DNA of 64,000 bases, from the NCBI GenBank assembly GCA_016188575.1, contig JACPHN010000023.1, forward strand, positions 62,001 through 126,000, written 5' to 3'. Below the pieces are notes generated by a model. It was not told the DNA's origin, searched no databases, and saw only the letters and a program-made list of their open reading frames with translations. The position numbers and the translations under genes were made by a program. Of this stretch, positions 9,665 to 18,046 are shown in pieces (position 1 is the first letter of the stretch; every line of letters begins with the position of its first letter). The stretch is from Candidatus Schekmanbacteria bacterium (GTDB taxonomy: Bacteria > CSSED10-310 > JACPHN01).

Positions 9665-10693
9665 TCATGAACCGGCGACCAATGGCGAAGGGATGAACGG
9701 ATCGTTTCCGGCGGCGGCGCTGATTGCCGCCGCCCGGAATCGCCGTACCACGGTGCCGGCGGGCTCCACGGCCGAGATCGTGGCGACGCTCTTGCCGGCC
9801 AACCAGTAGTCCTGGTAGCTCGCCCCGCGTAGCGAGGCCTGGCGAAGCTGCCACAAGGACTGGAGCGCATAGACTGCCCGCATGACCTTTTTCGTGTTCC
9901 GCCCGCGCAGCATGAAGCGCGCCAGCGGACCGGCTTGAGTGCCGATCCTCTCGATGTATGGCGTCCGGATTACCGCGACGGGGACGCCGGATATCTTGTC
10001 AGTCAGCGTGATGTCGTCCTCGGCCGCGCGAATGATCGCCTGCTTGTAGTCAGGGTGAACGCGGCATTCGTCGGTGGCGATGAACCGCGTCCCAAGCTGC
10101 ACGCCGGCATAACCGAGCCGCAACATGGCGACGAACTCGGACTCACAGCCCACGCCGCCCGCGCACACCAGGGGCAGACCAAGGTCCAATAGCTCATCCC
10201 TGAGTATTTCTGGACGTCTGGTACCGGCGTGACCTCCGGCCCGACTGTTGACGCAAATCAGGCCGTCGACGCCGGCGTCACGAGCCTTGAGCGCCCACTT
10301 TCGCTCCGTCACATCGTGGTAAACGGTGGCGCCCAGCTCTTTTGCCTTCTCGACGATCGGGCGCGGATTCCCCAGCGCGGTGATAAAGAACCGAACCTTC
10401 TCTTCGAGGGCGATGTCCAACCAGCGCCTGATTCGATCCTCGTAGAGCTTGGCGGAGGATTCCAGAATGAGGTTAACTCCAATCGGCTTGTCAGTCAGTG
10501 CGCGAATTCGCCGCAATCCTTGTCGGAAATCGTAGCCGAAGACGTAGACCAGAGTCATCGGCTGGACGATGCCGACTCCTCCAGCGGCCGACACCGCAGC
10601 GACAAGCTCCGGATTGCTGCAGGGGTACATGGCGCCACAGATAAGCGGGACCTCGATCCCGAGGCATCTTGAAAAAGCGGTGTCAATCCCCAT
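9665..10693 (-). CDS. Nitronate monooxygenase family protein (NMO/2-nitropropane dioxygenase)
   Basis: A 342-residue FMN-dependent TIM-barrel protein. The family shows in LICGAMYPCSNPELVAAVSA at the N-terminus, GLICVNSRAGGHAGTRRPEI (with the conserved GGHxG histidine), VCAGGVG, and GVQLGTRFIATDECRVH. Relatives oxidise alkyl nitronates, but the family also contains enoyl-reductase (FabK)-like enzymes, so the substrate is open. It lies 55 nt downstream of a hotdog thioesterase on the same strand, which gives a weak hint of acyl metabolism. No strong Shine-Dalgarno is seen at the ATG. Confidence 0.88.
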   Translation of the reverse strand: MGIDTAFSRCLGIEVPLICGAMYPCSNPELVAAVSAAGGVGIVQPMTLVYVFGYDFRQGLRRIRALTDKPIGVNLILESSAKLYEDRIRRWLDIALEEKVRFFITALGNPRPIVEKAKELGATVYHDVTERKWALKARDAGVDGLICVNSRAGGHAGTRRPEILRDELLDLGLPLVCAGGVGCESEFVAMLRLGYAGVQLGTRFIATDECRVHPDYKQAIIRAAEDDITLTDKISGVPVAVIRTPYIERIGTQAGPLARFMLRGRNTKKVMRAVYALQSLWQLRQASLRGASYQDYWLAGKSVATISAVEPAGTVVRRFRAAAISAAAGNDPFIPSPLVAGS

Positions 10694-10748
10694 CCGCGCT
10701 ACTCTGTCAAGGCGGTACCGACACGGTACGACGAAGTCATGTGCGGCC

Positions 10749-11231
10749 TCATTGCAGCGACGGTCCTATCAGCCATTTAGCGGTGCCTTGTGCCACCAGC
10801 TCACCTTGCTGGTCGAAGATCTTGGCAACGACGTCATAATGCCGTTTTTCGGCAGTTGCCGGCGGGCTACAATGGCAGATTGCCGTCAGCTTTCCCCGCG
10901 CCTTCTTGACATACTCGATAGACAGCCCGGCGAGGATCCCTCTGGTTCCGTCCGGCATGCCGTACGTCATCGCCGCACCCGTCGTGAGCTCCGCCAGATT
11001 CGCCAGGGCGACAGCGTGAACGCAATCCAGGTGGTTGCGAACGGCGCGGCGGTCCGCCATCTCGACCTTCGCGTATCCCGGGCTCAGCTCGACGAGGCGC
11101 GCGTCGATCGTAGCGCTGTAGGGGGCTGCCAGACCGATGAGCCGGCTGAACAGGTAGCTCCCGCCGGGAAGATTCTTGAGCAGGTCGTAACCGGAGCGAA
11201 AAGTCGTGCCCGGGTTCGAGAATAGCTCCAT
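10749..11231 (-). CDS. Hotdog-fold DUF4442/PaaI-like thioesterase
   Basis: 160 residues with a PaaI/DUF4442-type hotdog pattern: HLDCVHAVALANLAELTTGA, where the HxxxxxxLxxxxE/T helix carries likely catalytic side chains, then GLSIEYVKKARGKL and an EKRHYDVVAKIFDQQGELVA strand pair. Members hydrolyse acyl-CoA or related thioesters. The start at 11231 has GGAG 8 nt upstream. It is likely cotranscribed with the downstream NMO-family gene and is divergent from the methyltransferase at 11494. Confidence 0.8.
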   Translation of the reverse strand: MELFSNPGTTFRSGYDLLKNLPGGSYLFSRLIGLAAPYSATIDARLVELSPGYAKVEMADRRAVRNHLDCVHAVALANLAELTTGAAMTYGMPDGTRGILAGLSIEYVKKARGKLTAICHCSPPATAEKRHYDVVAKIFDQQGELVAQGTAKWLIGPSLQ

Positions 11232-11493
11232 TGCAGAGCTCCGTAGAAGGAGTTGGACAGGTCACAAATTGACGCTTTGCAACAAGACGATATCGCGCCG
11301 CAGGCAGGTCGTCAACGGGACCGCTTGCCAGCCGAGATGTCGGTGCACTATACCTTGCACGTACGGCGAGGCGTTTCGCCGCGGCGAGTTTGAGGTTGGG
11401 AGCAAGAGTGCGTGCGAACCGCCCAGAGAGCGTGGCGATTGTCAGGGCAGCATCGCGGTTGCGGAGCGCTGCCCGAGACGGTGGCGAGGCAAC

Positions 11494-12936
11494 ATGACGA
11501 AAACCCCAACCGCCCGTGATCCGGCGGTAGTGGATCGGCTGTCCCGGCGCTTGCGCGTACAGGTTGCGGGAAAACCTCAGCGCGGGATCGCGGTTCCGGC
11601 GCCTGGTTTTGCGGCAGAGGCCCTGCAAGAGCTCGGGCGGATTCAGCTTCGCAGCGATGATGTTGAGCAGCGGACGCGGGTGGCGTTGGCGCTGGAACGC
11701 GGGCGCGTTCACCTTGAGGGCATTCGCTTTTCCGACCTCTGCCGCCTCACAATGGCGACGCGACTCGCATGCGACGTGCTGTGGGTGCTGCTTTCCGCGC
11801 GGGCGCGCGGGTACTCGGCATTTCAGCGACAGCTCGCCGAGGTTCCTCTGGACCTCGCATTTCCGGAGGGCGCGGCCATCCGCATCAAGCCGATTTCGAC
11901 AGCAAGTGTCGCCTTCCATGAACGCAGGCTCGGAGAGCTCGTGGAGCTGGAAATAAGGAGACGCGGCTACCGGCCGGCCGAGAGCGGCGATGAGGAGCCG
12001 TTCCCGCTCAGCGTCGAGATTTTCGAGAACCGCCTCACCGTCGCCGCCTCCCTGGCGGGAGAGCCGCTGTATCGCCGCGGGTACAGGGCAGAGCTGCGGG
12101 CGACGGCGCCTTTGCGCGAGGATATCGCGGCGGGTGTCGTCGAGCGGACGATGAGCTTTGCCCGCGTCAGGCGACCCGACTACTTTCCGCGAACCGTGAT
12201 CAACCCCTTTGCCGGCTCGGGCACACTTGCTTTGGAAGCAGCCGCGGCCGTTCTCGATATCCCACCTTGCGTATTCGCACGTCGATTTGCGTGCGAGCAG
12301 CTCTCCGGAGCCCAGGGGAAGGGAGTGCGTTTTGCCCGCCGGCGGTTGCTCGAAGATGCGGCAGAGCGCCTGGCGCCGGCCGCGAGCGTCCACCTGATTG
12401 CGCTTGACATTGATGGAGACGCGCTGAGCGCATTTGAGAATAGCGCACGGCTCTTTTCCCGTGCGCTCCGCGATCGGATAGCGCCTGGTGTCGAGGTGAA
12501 AGTTGTGACGCGAGCAGCGGACTGTCTTCGGGAGTCCTGGGTCGCGGCAGGTGACTCGGGCGGCGGTGACGGAGATGCGCTCATCCTGGCCAATCCGCCG
12601 TACGGGCGCCGACTCCACTGTGGCTCGGACTTGGCGGAGCTGTTTCAACGAGTTGGCCGAGCCGCGATGCTGGAAGTCGAGCGCTGGAGGGGGTATCGCG
12701 ACGGCACTATTGCCGGCGCCATACTCTGCCCGAACGAATCGTCCTGGCGGGCGGCGCGGGGCGCGTTTGACGCTTCCGATATGGCCATCACGACCAGCCA
12801 CTTCACCCACGGAGGTCTCGACATGCGGCTGCTTTGTTTCGCATCGGCGCGGCGCCAGGGCCACTGGCCGCCCCCGCAAGTCCAGGAAGACACGGTTGGC
12901 ACCGAGCGAGACTCGCTCGGACGCCTGTGCTCGTAA
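11494..12936 (+). CDS. RlmL/TrmN-like THUMP RNA N2-guanine methyltransferase
   Basis: 480 residues. The N-terminal ~170 residues resemble the ferredoxin-like/THUMP region of RlmL-type enzymes (FSDLCRLTMATRLACDVLWV). The C-terminal Rossmann domain has the SAM-binding INPFAGSGTLALEAAA and the catalytic NPPYGRRL typical of N2-guanine RNA methyltransferases. The frame is open back to 11206, but the ATG at 11494 has a GAGG just upstream and the preceding stretch looks non-coding. By analogy with RlmL it would modify 23S rRNA; tRNA cannot be excluded. A thioredoxin-like gene follows after 19 nt. Confidence 0.87.
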   Translation: MTKTPTARDPAVVDRLSRRLRVQVAGKPQRGIAVPAPGFAAEALQELGRIQLRSDDVEQRTRVALALERGRVHLEGIRFSDLCRLTMATRLACDVLWVLLSARARGYSAFQRQLAEVPLDLAFPEGAAIRIKPISTASVAFHERRLGELVELEIRRRGYRPAESGDEEPFPLSVEIFENRLTVAASLAGEPLYRRGYRAELRATAPLREDIAAGVVERTMSFARVRRPDYFPRTVINPFAGSGTLALEAAAAVLDIPPCVFARRFACEQLSGAQGKGVRFARRRLLEDAAERLAPAASVHLIALDIDGDALSAFENSARLFSRALRDRIAPGVEVKVVTRAADCLRESWVAAGDSGGGDGDALILANPPYGRRLHCGSDLAELFQRVGRAAMLEVERWRGYRDGTIAGAILCPNESSWRAARGAFDASDMAITTSHFTHGGLDMRLLCFASARRQGHWPPPQVQEDTVGTERDSLGRLCS

Positions 12937-12955
12937 GGGAAATGGTGAGGCAGCA

Positions 12956-13816
12956 ATGATGTCCAAGTATTGTCGCGACGTAACCGAGGAATCGTTCGCC
13001 ACCGACGTCGTGGAGCGCTCGTTTGAAGCGCCGGTAGTGGTCGATTTCTGGGCGGAATGGTGCGGTCCGTGCAGGACCCTCGGCCCCATGCTCGAGCGGC
13101 TGGCCGCGGAGGGGCAGGGCCGGTGGTTGTTGGCCAAGGTGGATGTCGATCGCAACCAACGGCTCGCGCTGCAGTTCAGAGTTCAGGGCATACCGGCGGT
13201 AAAGGCCTTCGTCAACGGCCAGGTACGCGATGAGCTCACGGGCGCACAGCCCGAATCCGTTGTTCGAGAATTTCTCAACCGCTTGTCGCCGCGGGCCGAA
13301 GACCCCAACCTGAAGCGCGCCGCCGACCTGGAACGTGCGGGAAGGACAGGAGCTGCCCTGGTGCAGTACGAGAAGGCCGCCGAGAAGCCGGAATCCGCCG
13401 GCAAGGCGTTACTCGGCGCCGCCCGCTGCTGCCTTGCGGAGCGTCGAGTCGAGCAGGCGCGCCAGTATCTGGAGCGGATAGGGCCATCGGACGAGGCAGC
13501 CGGAGAGAAAGAACGTCTGCTTCGGATCGTGGACCTCGTGGATCAGGCGCGCGGGGCGGGCTCGCTGCAGGAGAACCGGGAAAGGGTCGCGGCGAATGCG
13601 AAGGACTGGCAAGCGCGTTACAACTTGGCGCTGCTGTTGGCGACATCGGAGCACTACCAGGATGCCCTGCGGCATCTACTTGTCATCGTGCAACAGCAAC
13701 CGGCATTTGCGGACGGCGCAGCAAGGCGTGCGATGCTGTCGGTCTTCGCGTTACTCGGAGATGACGACGCGCTGACGCGGGAGTATCGGTCGAAGCTGGC
13801 AAGTGCTCTCTACTGA
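12956..13816 (+). CDS. CnoX/YbbN-like thioredoxin-TPR co-chaperone
   Basis: A 286-residue protein with an N-terminal thioredoxin fold (residues 5-108) carrying an intact WCGPC active site and the cis-proline loop QGIPAVKAF. It is followed by an all-helical TPR region (about 120-286). This is the CnoX (YbbN) architecture, a chaperone-thioredoxin that protects folding clients. E. coli CnoX lacks the full CxxC, whereas this one should be redox-active. GGTGAGG precedes the ATG at 12956 by 5 nt. It is likely an operon with the upstream methyltransferase and converges on a subtilase across a long hairpin. Confidence 0.88.
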   Translation: MMSKYCRDVTEESFATDVVERSFEAPVVVDFWAEWCGPCRTLGPMLERLAAEGQGRWLLAKVDVDRNQRLALQFRVQGIPAVKAFVNGQVRDELTGAQPESVVREFLNRLSPRAEDPNLKRAADLERAGRTGAALVQYEKAAEKPESAGKALLGAARCCLAERRVEQARQYLERIGPSDEAAGEKERLLRIVDLVDQARGAGSLQENRERVAANAKDWQARYNLALLLATSEHYQDALRHLLVIVQQQPAFADGAARRAMLSVFALLGDDDALTREYRSKLASALY

Positions 13817-13831
13817 CGGCGCCCAAAAGGC

Positions 13832-13866
13832 CCAGAGCGCCCCTGGCGGGGGCAGGGGCGCTCTGG
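13832..13866. terminator. Bidirectional hairpin between convergent genes
   Basis: A perfect 14-bp stem (13832-13845 with 13853-13866) and a 7-nt loop lie between the convergent CnoX-like and subtilase genes. A short TTTT follows on the minus strand; no T-run follows on the plus strand. It is the best terminator candidate for both genes, stronger for the minus strand. Confidence 0.65.
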
Positions 13867-13946
13867 CGAAGTTGGGCTCGCGACCCTGCGGCGCCATCCG
13901 CGAACGGTCGCGGCGGGTCAGCGAGAAGGAGCTCCGGCAGTGGCGG

Positions 13947-15458
13947 TCAGTTGACGGCCACAGTCGAGGTGGCGGCAGCTTCCAGGGTGGCCAGGAAATC
14001 GACTTGGCCGTAGCCCGTTTCCGCATCTACACCAGCGGAGCCTATGTCCTTGGCGTTCTCGCGCATCACAGCGTAGACTTCATCGGGAGTGAGCGACGGA
14101 TCGACGGAGAGAACGAGGGCGCCGAGCCCCGCGGCCTCGGGAGTGGCCATGGAGGTGCCCAGGGCGCCGCTGTAGGTATGTTGGCCCGGCTGATACTGGC
14201 CGTTACTCGCATCGGCAGCCCCCTTGCTCACGACCCAGGTGCTCCAGACCCATTCAGTGACGGAGATGTCTTCGCCGTTCTTGACGAAGTCCCCGCCGAG
14301 AGCCGTAGCGGCGACCTGGCCGTAGCTACCACCGAAATCGGAGTAGTACGAGCGTTGCCCGGCGCGATTGCTCGAACCGACAGCGAATACGCCGTCAAGA
14401 GCCGCCGGATACGAGACGCCACAGCTCGTACCGTTCTCTGCGGCGTTGCCCGTGGCGGCGAAGATGGCGACACCCTTGCCGTAGGCGTAGGCGACGGCGT
14501 CACTCATGGCGCCGAGCTGGTCCGGGGGAATGGGAATGATGCACCAAAGCTTCTGCGGCATGCCGAGGGACATGTTGATGACGTCAGCACCGTGATCGGC
14601 CGCGTACTTGAGACCGTTGGCGATGGCGTTGAGGTCGCCGGCGCCTTCATCGGTCATGACGCGAACTGGAAGAATCCGCGTCCCGCCGCCAGCGGTGCCG
14701 GCGATGCCGGCGCCGTTGTCCATGATCCCGGCGATCAGCCCCGCGACGTGGGTGCCGTGGGAGACGCCGACGTCAGTGTAGCCATCGCCATTATTGTCGA
14801 CGCCGTCGCCATTGCCCTTGTCACCGGCGATATCGGTGGCGGGGTTGGAATCGTTGTCAGCGAAGTCGTAACCGCCCGATGCGATGATGTTCTTCAGGTC
14901 GGGATGGGAGACCGCAACGCCGCTGTCGACGACGGCGACGGTCACGCCGCTGGATCCTTTGGAGAGGTCCCAGGCGTCGAGGGCGTTCATATAGTAAAGA
15001 TAGAACTGATCGACGTTTCGGTCCGAGGGATCGCCGTCATCAACGGCGTACGGGTCATTCGGCGCATAGTCGGCCTTGAACGTCCAGTTGAACGTCACCT
15101 TGGCGACAGTCGGGTCAGCTTCAAGGCGGCGGTAGGTGTCGATGATGTTGCGCACGGCGTCGCGTCGAGAGGCAGCGTTGGCCGCAATCCGCACGTCAAA
15201 CCAGCCGTGCTCGGCAGCGCCGACGACTTTCAGACTGACGGCCCCATAGTGCCGAGCGAGGTTGCTTTGCATGCGCGCCATGTCGGCCGCCGGCTGGAAC
15301 CGGACGAGCAGAGAATCAGTGCGAAACGGCGGCTGAGCAAAAGTTTGGGGGTTGGACAGCAGATCCGCCGTGAAGTCACGGGCAGACGCCGGAGCGACCA
15401 CGCAAAAGCTCGCGAGCAAGAGGCCTGGCCAAGTCAGTCGTCGAAGAAGAGCGGGCAT
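13947..15458 (-). CDS. Secreted subtilisin-like (S8) serine protease
   Basis: 503 residues with a signal peptide (1-26, ending ASA), an inhibitor-like propeptide (about 30-115), and an S8 catalytic domain. The triad is Asp178 (VAVVDSGVAVSHPDL), His234 (SHGTHVAGLIAG) and Ser in GTSMATPEAAG near residue 450. Between Asp and His lies a Gly/Asp-rich insert (GNGDGVDNNGDGYTDVG) resembling a calcium-binding loop. It should be an exported endoprotease. The ATG at 15458 is preceded by GGGAGGAC; an in-frame extension to 15521 is rejected because it would bury the signal peptide. No C-terminal anchor is evident. Confidence 0.93.
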   Translation of the reverse strand: MPALLRRLTWPGLLLASFCVVAPASARDFTADLLSNPQTFAQPPFRTDSLLVRFQPAADMARMQSNLARHYGAVSLKVVGAAEHGWFDVRIAANAASRRDAVRNIIDTYRRLEADPTVAKVTFNWTFKADYAPNDPYAVDDGDPSDRNVDQFYLYYMNALDAWDLSKGSSGVTVAVVDSGVAVSHPDLKNIIASGGYDFADNDSNPATDIAGDKGNGDGVDNNGDGYTDVGVSHGTHVAGLIAGIMDNGAGIAGTAGGGTRILPVRVMTDEGAGDLNAIANGLKYAADHGADVINMSLGMPQKLWCIIPIPPDQLGAMSDAVAYAYGKGVAIFAATGNAAENGTSCGVSYPAALDGVFAVGSSNRAGQRSYYSDFGGSYGQVAATALGGDFVKNGEDISVTEWVWSTWVVSKGAADASNGQYQPGQHTYSGALGTSMATPEAAGLGALVLSVDPSLTPDEVYAVMRENAKDIGSAGVDAETGYGQVDFLATLEAAATSTVAVN

Positions 15459-15787
15459 AATGTCCTCCCGATACGGTAACACACCACGAAATCTACCTGG
15501 GGAAGGATATGCAAGTTCCACGCCAATATCTCCGCTTCACGGTGGCGGTCAATCAGTCCAGCACGTGGGCGCAGGGCGCCTGAAAAGAAAGCTCAGCCAT
15601 GCGACTTTCGGCGGGAGACGAGGAGAGCGAGGACGGTCAAGGTAGCGGGAAACCCGGACTGCAGTGTCGCGCCGGGACGACACAGTGTAACCCAGAAATC
15701 ACAGCGAGTACCGGCCACCTGAGGAGCGGTCAGGAAATGGCTGCGTCAAGCAGCGAGAAATTATCGGGTCTTCCCTGACAGTTCCTT
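15459..15787. other. Intergenic region between subtilase start and rpsT terminator
   Basis: About 330 nt lie upstream of the subtilase gene. No open frame here is supported by a ribosome site or a family match, and no tRNA-like fold or repeat is seen. It presumably holds the subtilase promoter, but I cannot single out clear -35/-10 boxes. Confidence 0.4.
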
Positions 15788-15815
15788 AAATGAAAAGAGC
15801 CCGTCGAGCGGGCTC
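15788..15815 (-). terminator. Intrinsic terminator of rpsT
   Basis: On the minus strand GAGCCCG, a 5-nt loop and CGGGCTC (15797-15815) are followed by TTTTCATTT. It begins about 20 nt after the rpsT stop and has the standard stem plus T-run shape. Confidence 0.85.
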
Positions 15816-15836
15816 CTGGAGCAGGGCGCGGCAGCT

Positions 15837-16109
15837 TCAGGCCACGGGCTTGGCCTTGTTGATCGCCTTTGCCAGCCTGGATTTCAGTCGTGCCGCAGTA
15901 TTTCGGTGAACGAGATGGGTGGCGGCAGCCTTGTCGAGGAGTGCCGCGACCTCGGGGAGCGACTCGCCGCCATGATCGTTCTCGCCACTGGAGATCAGCC
16001 GGCGCAGCCCGCGCACAGCGTTCCGCAGCCGCGTCATGCGACCTTTGTTCCGCTGCCGATGCGCCTCGTTTTGGCGCAGTCGCTTGCGCGCTGAAATCGA
16101 ATGTGCCAT
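15837..16109 (-). CDS. rpsT: 30S ribosomal protein S20
   Basis: A 90-residue basic protein beginning MAHSISARKRLRQNEAHRQRN and ending with the usual KSRLAKAINKA helix. This is the S20 signature: a three-helix bundle binding 16S rRNA early in 30S assembly. Length is normal. The gene is monocistronic, with a near-consensus promoter (16176-16204) and an intrinsic terminator (15788-15815). It is divergent from the yceD-rpmF-fab operon, so ribosomal genes flank the region in both directions. Confidence 0.97.
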   Translation of the reverse strand: MAHSISARKRLRQNEAHRQRNKGRMTRLRNAVRGLRRLISSGENDHGGESLPEVAALLDKAAATHLVHRNTAARLKSRLAKAINKAKPVA

Positions 16110-16175
16110 GTTTCTTCTCCTGATTCTTGATTCGCCTACCCGCCCGGCGTACGCTTTGGTCGGTGGAGCGGTGAT

Positions 16176-16204
16176 GTTTTAGCACACCCGACCGACGATG
16201 TCAA
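16176..16204 (-). promoter_or_regulatory. Sigma-70 promoter of rpsT
   Basis: Reading the minus strand, TTGACA (16204-16199), an optimal 17-nt spacer, and TAAAAC (16181-16176). The predicted transcription start is about 60 nt before the rpsT ATG. It is the best promoter match I found in the window. Confidence 0.75.
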
Positions 16205-16222
16205 TTCCAAAGGGGACGAAAC

Positions 16223-16747
16223 GTGAAGATCAGCGTTTCTACAATAGAGTCGTTTGAAAGCCGGCAGTACGAGCTTCAGTTCGGGCTGCGTGAGCTCGGC
16301 TCGGATCCGGGAGTGAAGCTCGACGGAGCGGCGCGACTGAACCTGGAAGTAGCGCAGATGACGGAGGGGCACTTCATGGTGCGCGGGGTCTTGCGGGCTC
16401 CATGCCGTTACGAGTGCAGCCGCTGTATCGAGTCGTTTCCCGCGGAGGTAGAGATTCCCATCGCGGCCGTGTTCGTGCCGGAGGGGGACTTCGCACAGAT
16501 CACGGGCGGTAGCACGCAGGACGATGACGCGGCCTTCTGGCCGTATGCGCAGTCGCAACTCGATCTCGGGCCGATGGTGCATGAGTACCTGGCGTTGTCC
16601 GCCCCCATGCAGCCGCTGTGCAGCGTGGGGTGCCGCGGATTGTGCCCGCACTGCGGTGCAAACCTGAATGAGGCGACGTGCAGTTGCGCCGGTGACCGCG
16701 TCGAGCCGCGCCTCGCCCCCTTGCGCAAGCTGCTGCCACGGCGCTAA
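16223..16747 (+). CDS. yceD: DUF177/YceD family protein
   Basis: A 174-residue protein of the YceD/DUF177 family, found immediately before rpmF in most bacteria and linked to 23S rRNA or ribosome biogenesis. The N-terminal half is a beta domain with CRYECSRCIE. The C-terminal half carries CSVGCRGLCPHCGANLNEATC, a cysteine-rich cluster that could bind zinc. GTG start with AGGGGA upstream. rpmF follows after 48 nt. Confidence 0.88.
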   Translation: MKISVSTIESFESRQYELQFGLRELGSDPGVKLDGAARLNLEVAQMTEGHFMVRGVLRAPCRYECSRCIESFPAEVEIPIAAVFVPEGDFAQITGGSTQDDDAAFWPYAQSQLDLGPMVHEYLALSAPMQPLCSVGCRGLCPHCGANLNEATCSCAGDRVEPRLAPLRKLLPRR

Positions 16748-16795
16748 TAAGCGGGCCTCATCATTGACCTCAATGCTTCGAAAAGGAGTTGCGCG

Positions 16796-16978
16796 ATGGC
16801 TCTGCCGAAACGTAAGATCAGCAAGACGCGGCGGAATAAGAGGCGGGCGCACGATGCGCTGACGGCGCCCAGTCTGTCCACCTGCCCCCAATGCCGTGAG
16901 CGGAAACTGCCGCACCGCGTGTGCCCGAGCTGTGGCACCTACCGCGGTCGAGAAGTCATCGAGGTCGAAGAATTCTAG
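16796..16978 (+). CDS. rpmF: 50S ribosomal protein L32
   Basis: 60 residues starting [19 protein letters not shown], with a four-cysteine zinc ribbon (CPQC and CPSC). This is a typical Zn-containing L32 of normal length. AAAAGGAG lies upstream of the ATG. It is in the conserved order yceD-rpmF-fab, but here the next gene is fabG directly, 33 nt on. Confidence 0.97.
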   Translation: MALPKRKISKTRRNKRRAHDALTAPSLSTCPQCRERKLPHRVCPSCGTYRGREVIEVEEF

Positions 16979-17011
16979 CCCGGCGCTCGCGCATTCTCCG
17001 GCGACACGTTC

Positions 17012-17767
17012 ATGAAGCAGCTACTCGAGGGGCATACCGCGCTGATTACCGGTGCGAGCAAGGGAATCGGTGCGAGCATTGCGGAGCGGCTGGCGAGCGC
17101 TGGCGCCATTGTCGGGCTCCTGGGGAGAGACGTGGCGGCGCTCGAGTCGGTTGCCGAGGGCATTAGAACGCGTGATGGCACTGCCCTACCGCTGGTGGCG
17201 GATATTGCAGATGGCGGCGCCGTCGAAGCTGCAGTGAACGAGCTGCGCGCAACCGCAGGACCGGTGACGATTCTCGTGAACAATGCGGGGATCGCGCGCG
17301 ACGGGCTGCTCGCCCGCATGAAGGACGAGCAGTGGCAAGCAGTACTTCAGACGAACCTCTACGGTGCATTCGCAGCGACGCGCGCGGTCGTTCGCGATAT
17401 GCTTCGGGCCCGGCACGGTGCGATCCTGAATATTTCCTCCGTCGTCGGCGTTGCCGGCAATGCCGGCCAGACGAACTATGCCGCGGCCAAGGCTGGCCTG
17501 ATCGGCTTTACTCGATCAGCGGCAAAGGAGCTGTCCCCACGAGGGATCCGGGTGAACGCGATCGCTCCCGGCTTCATCCACACCAACATGACTGCGCAGC
17601 TTTCGAAAGAAGATGTACGAGCTATCGAAGCCGCCATTCCGCTGCAGCGGCTCGGTACGCCTGCCGACGTAGCCGGTGCCGCGCTTTTTCTGGTCTCACC
17701 GCTGGCAAGCTACATTACCGGGCAGGTGTTACACGTGAACGGGGGCTACTACACGGGAATCGCGTAG
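17012..17767 (+). CDS. fabG: 3-oxoacyl-[acyl-carrier-protein] reductase
   Basis: A 251-residue short-chain dehydrogenase/reductase performing the NADPH-dependent first reduction of each fatty-acid elongation cycle. It shows the cofactor loop TGASKGIGASIAERL, NNAG (NILVNNAGIARDGLL type), the catalytic Ser in NISSVVG and YAAAK, and the closing GQVLHVNGGYYTG. Full length. Position between rpmF and acpP supports FabG rather than another SDR. Confidence 0.95.
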   Translation: MKQLLEGHTALITGASKGIGASIAERLASAGAIVGLLGRDVAALESVAEGIRTRDGTALPLVADIADGGAVEAAVNELRATAGPVTILVNNAGIARDGLLARMKDEQWQAVLQTNLYGAFAATRAVVRDMLRARHGAILNISSVVGVAGNAGQTNYAAAKAGLIGFTRSAAKELSPRGIRVNAIAPGFIHTNMTAQLSKEDVRAIEAAIPLQRLGTPADVAGAALFLVSPLASYITGQVLHVNGGYYTGIA

Positions 17768-17801
17768 CCGCACCGCGTGACATCGCTCGAGGAGGACATG
17801 A

Positions 17802-18044
17802 ATGGCAGACAGAAATGATGTGGAGGCGCGGGTCGTCGCGCTGATCGCGAAAGAGCTCGAGGTTTCGGAGGAAGAAGTCACCGCCGACGCTTCTTTCCGA
17901 GTCGACCTGGGCGCCAACTCGCTGGACACGGTGCAACTTGTCATGGCGTTCGAGGAGGAATTCGACCTCGACATCTCGGACGACGATGCAGAGAAGCTCG
18001 AAACCGTCGGTCAGACTATCGAGTACTTGATCGGCCGTCTGTAG
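17802..18044 (+). CDS. acpP: Acyl carrier protein
   Basis: 80 residues, strongly acidic, four-helix ACP. The phosphopantetheine-bearing serine is Ser40 in DLGANSLDTVQL; the usual DSL is NSL here, a tolerated variant. GGAGGACATGA places a strong Shine-Dalgarno at the start. It carries growing acyl chains for the neighbouring FabG and FabF. fabF begins 2 nt after the stop. Confidence 0.96.
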   Translation: MADRNDVEARVVALIAKELEVSEEEVTADASFRVDLGANSLDTVQLVMAFEEEFDLDISDDDAEKLETVGQTIEYLIGRL

Positions 18045-18046
18045 CT

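Noticed and set aside
10867-13155. 762-codon open frame on the minus strand
   Set aside because: It lies antisense to the methyltransferase and CnoX genes, which have clear family motifs, and its translation is Arg-rich without any domain.
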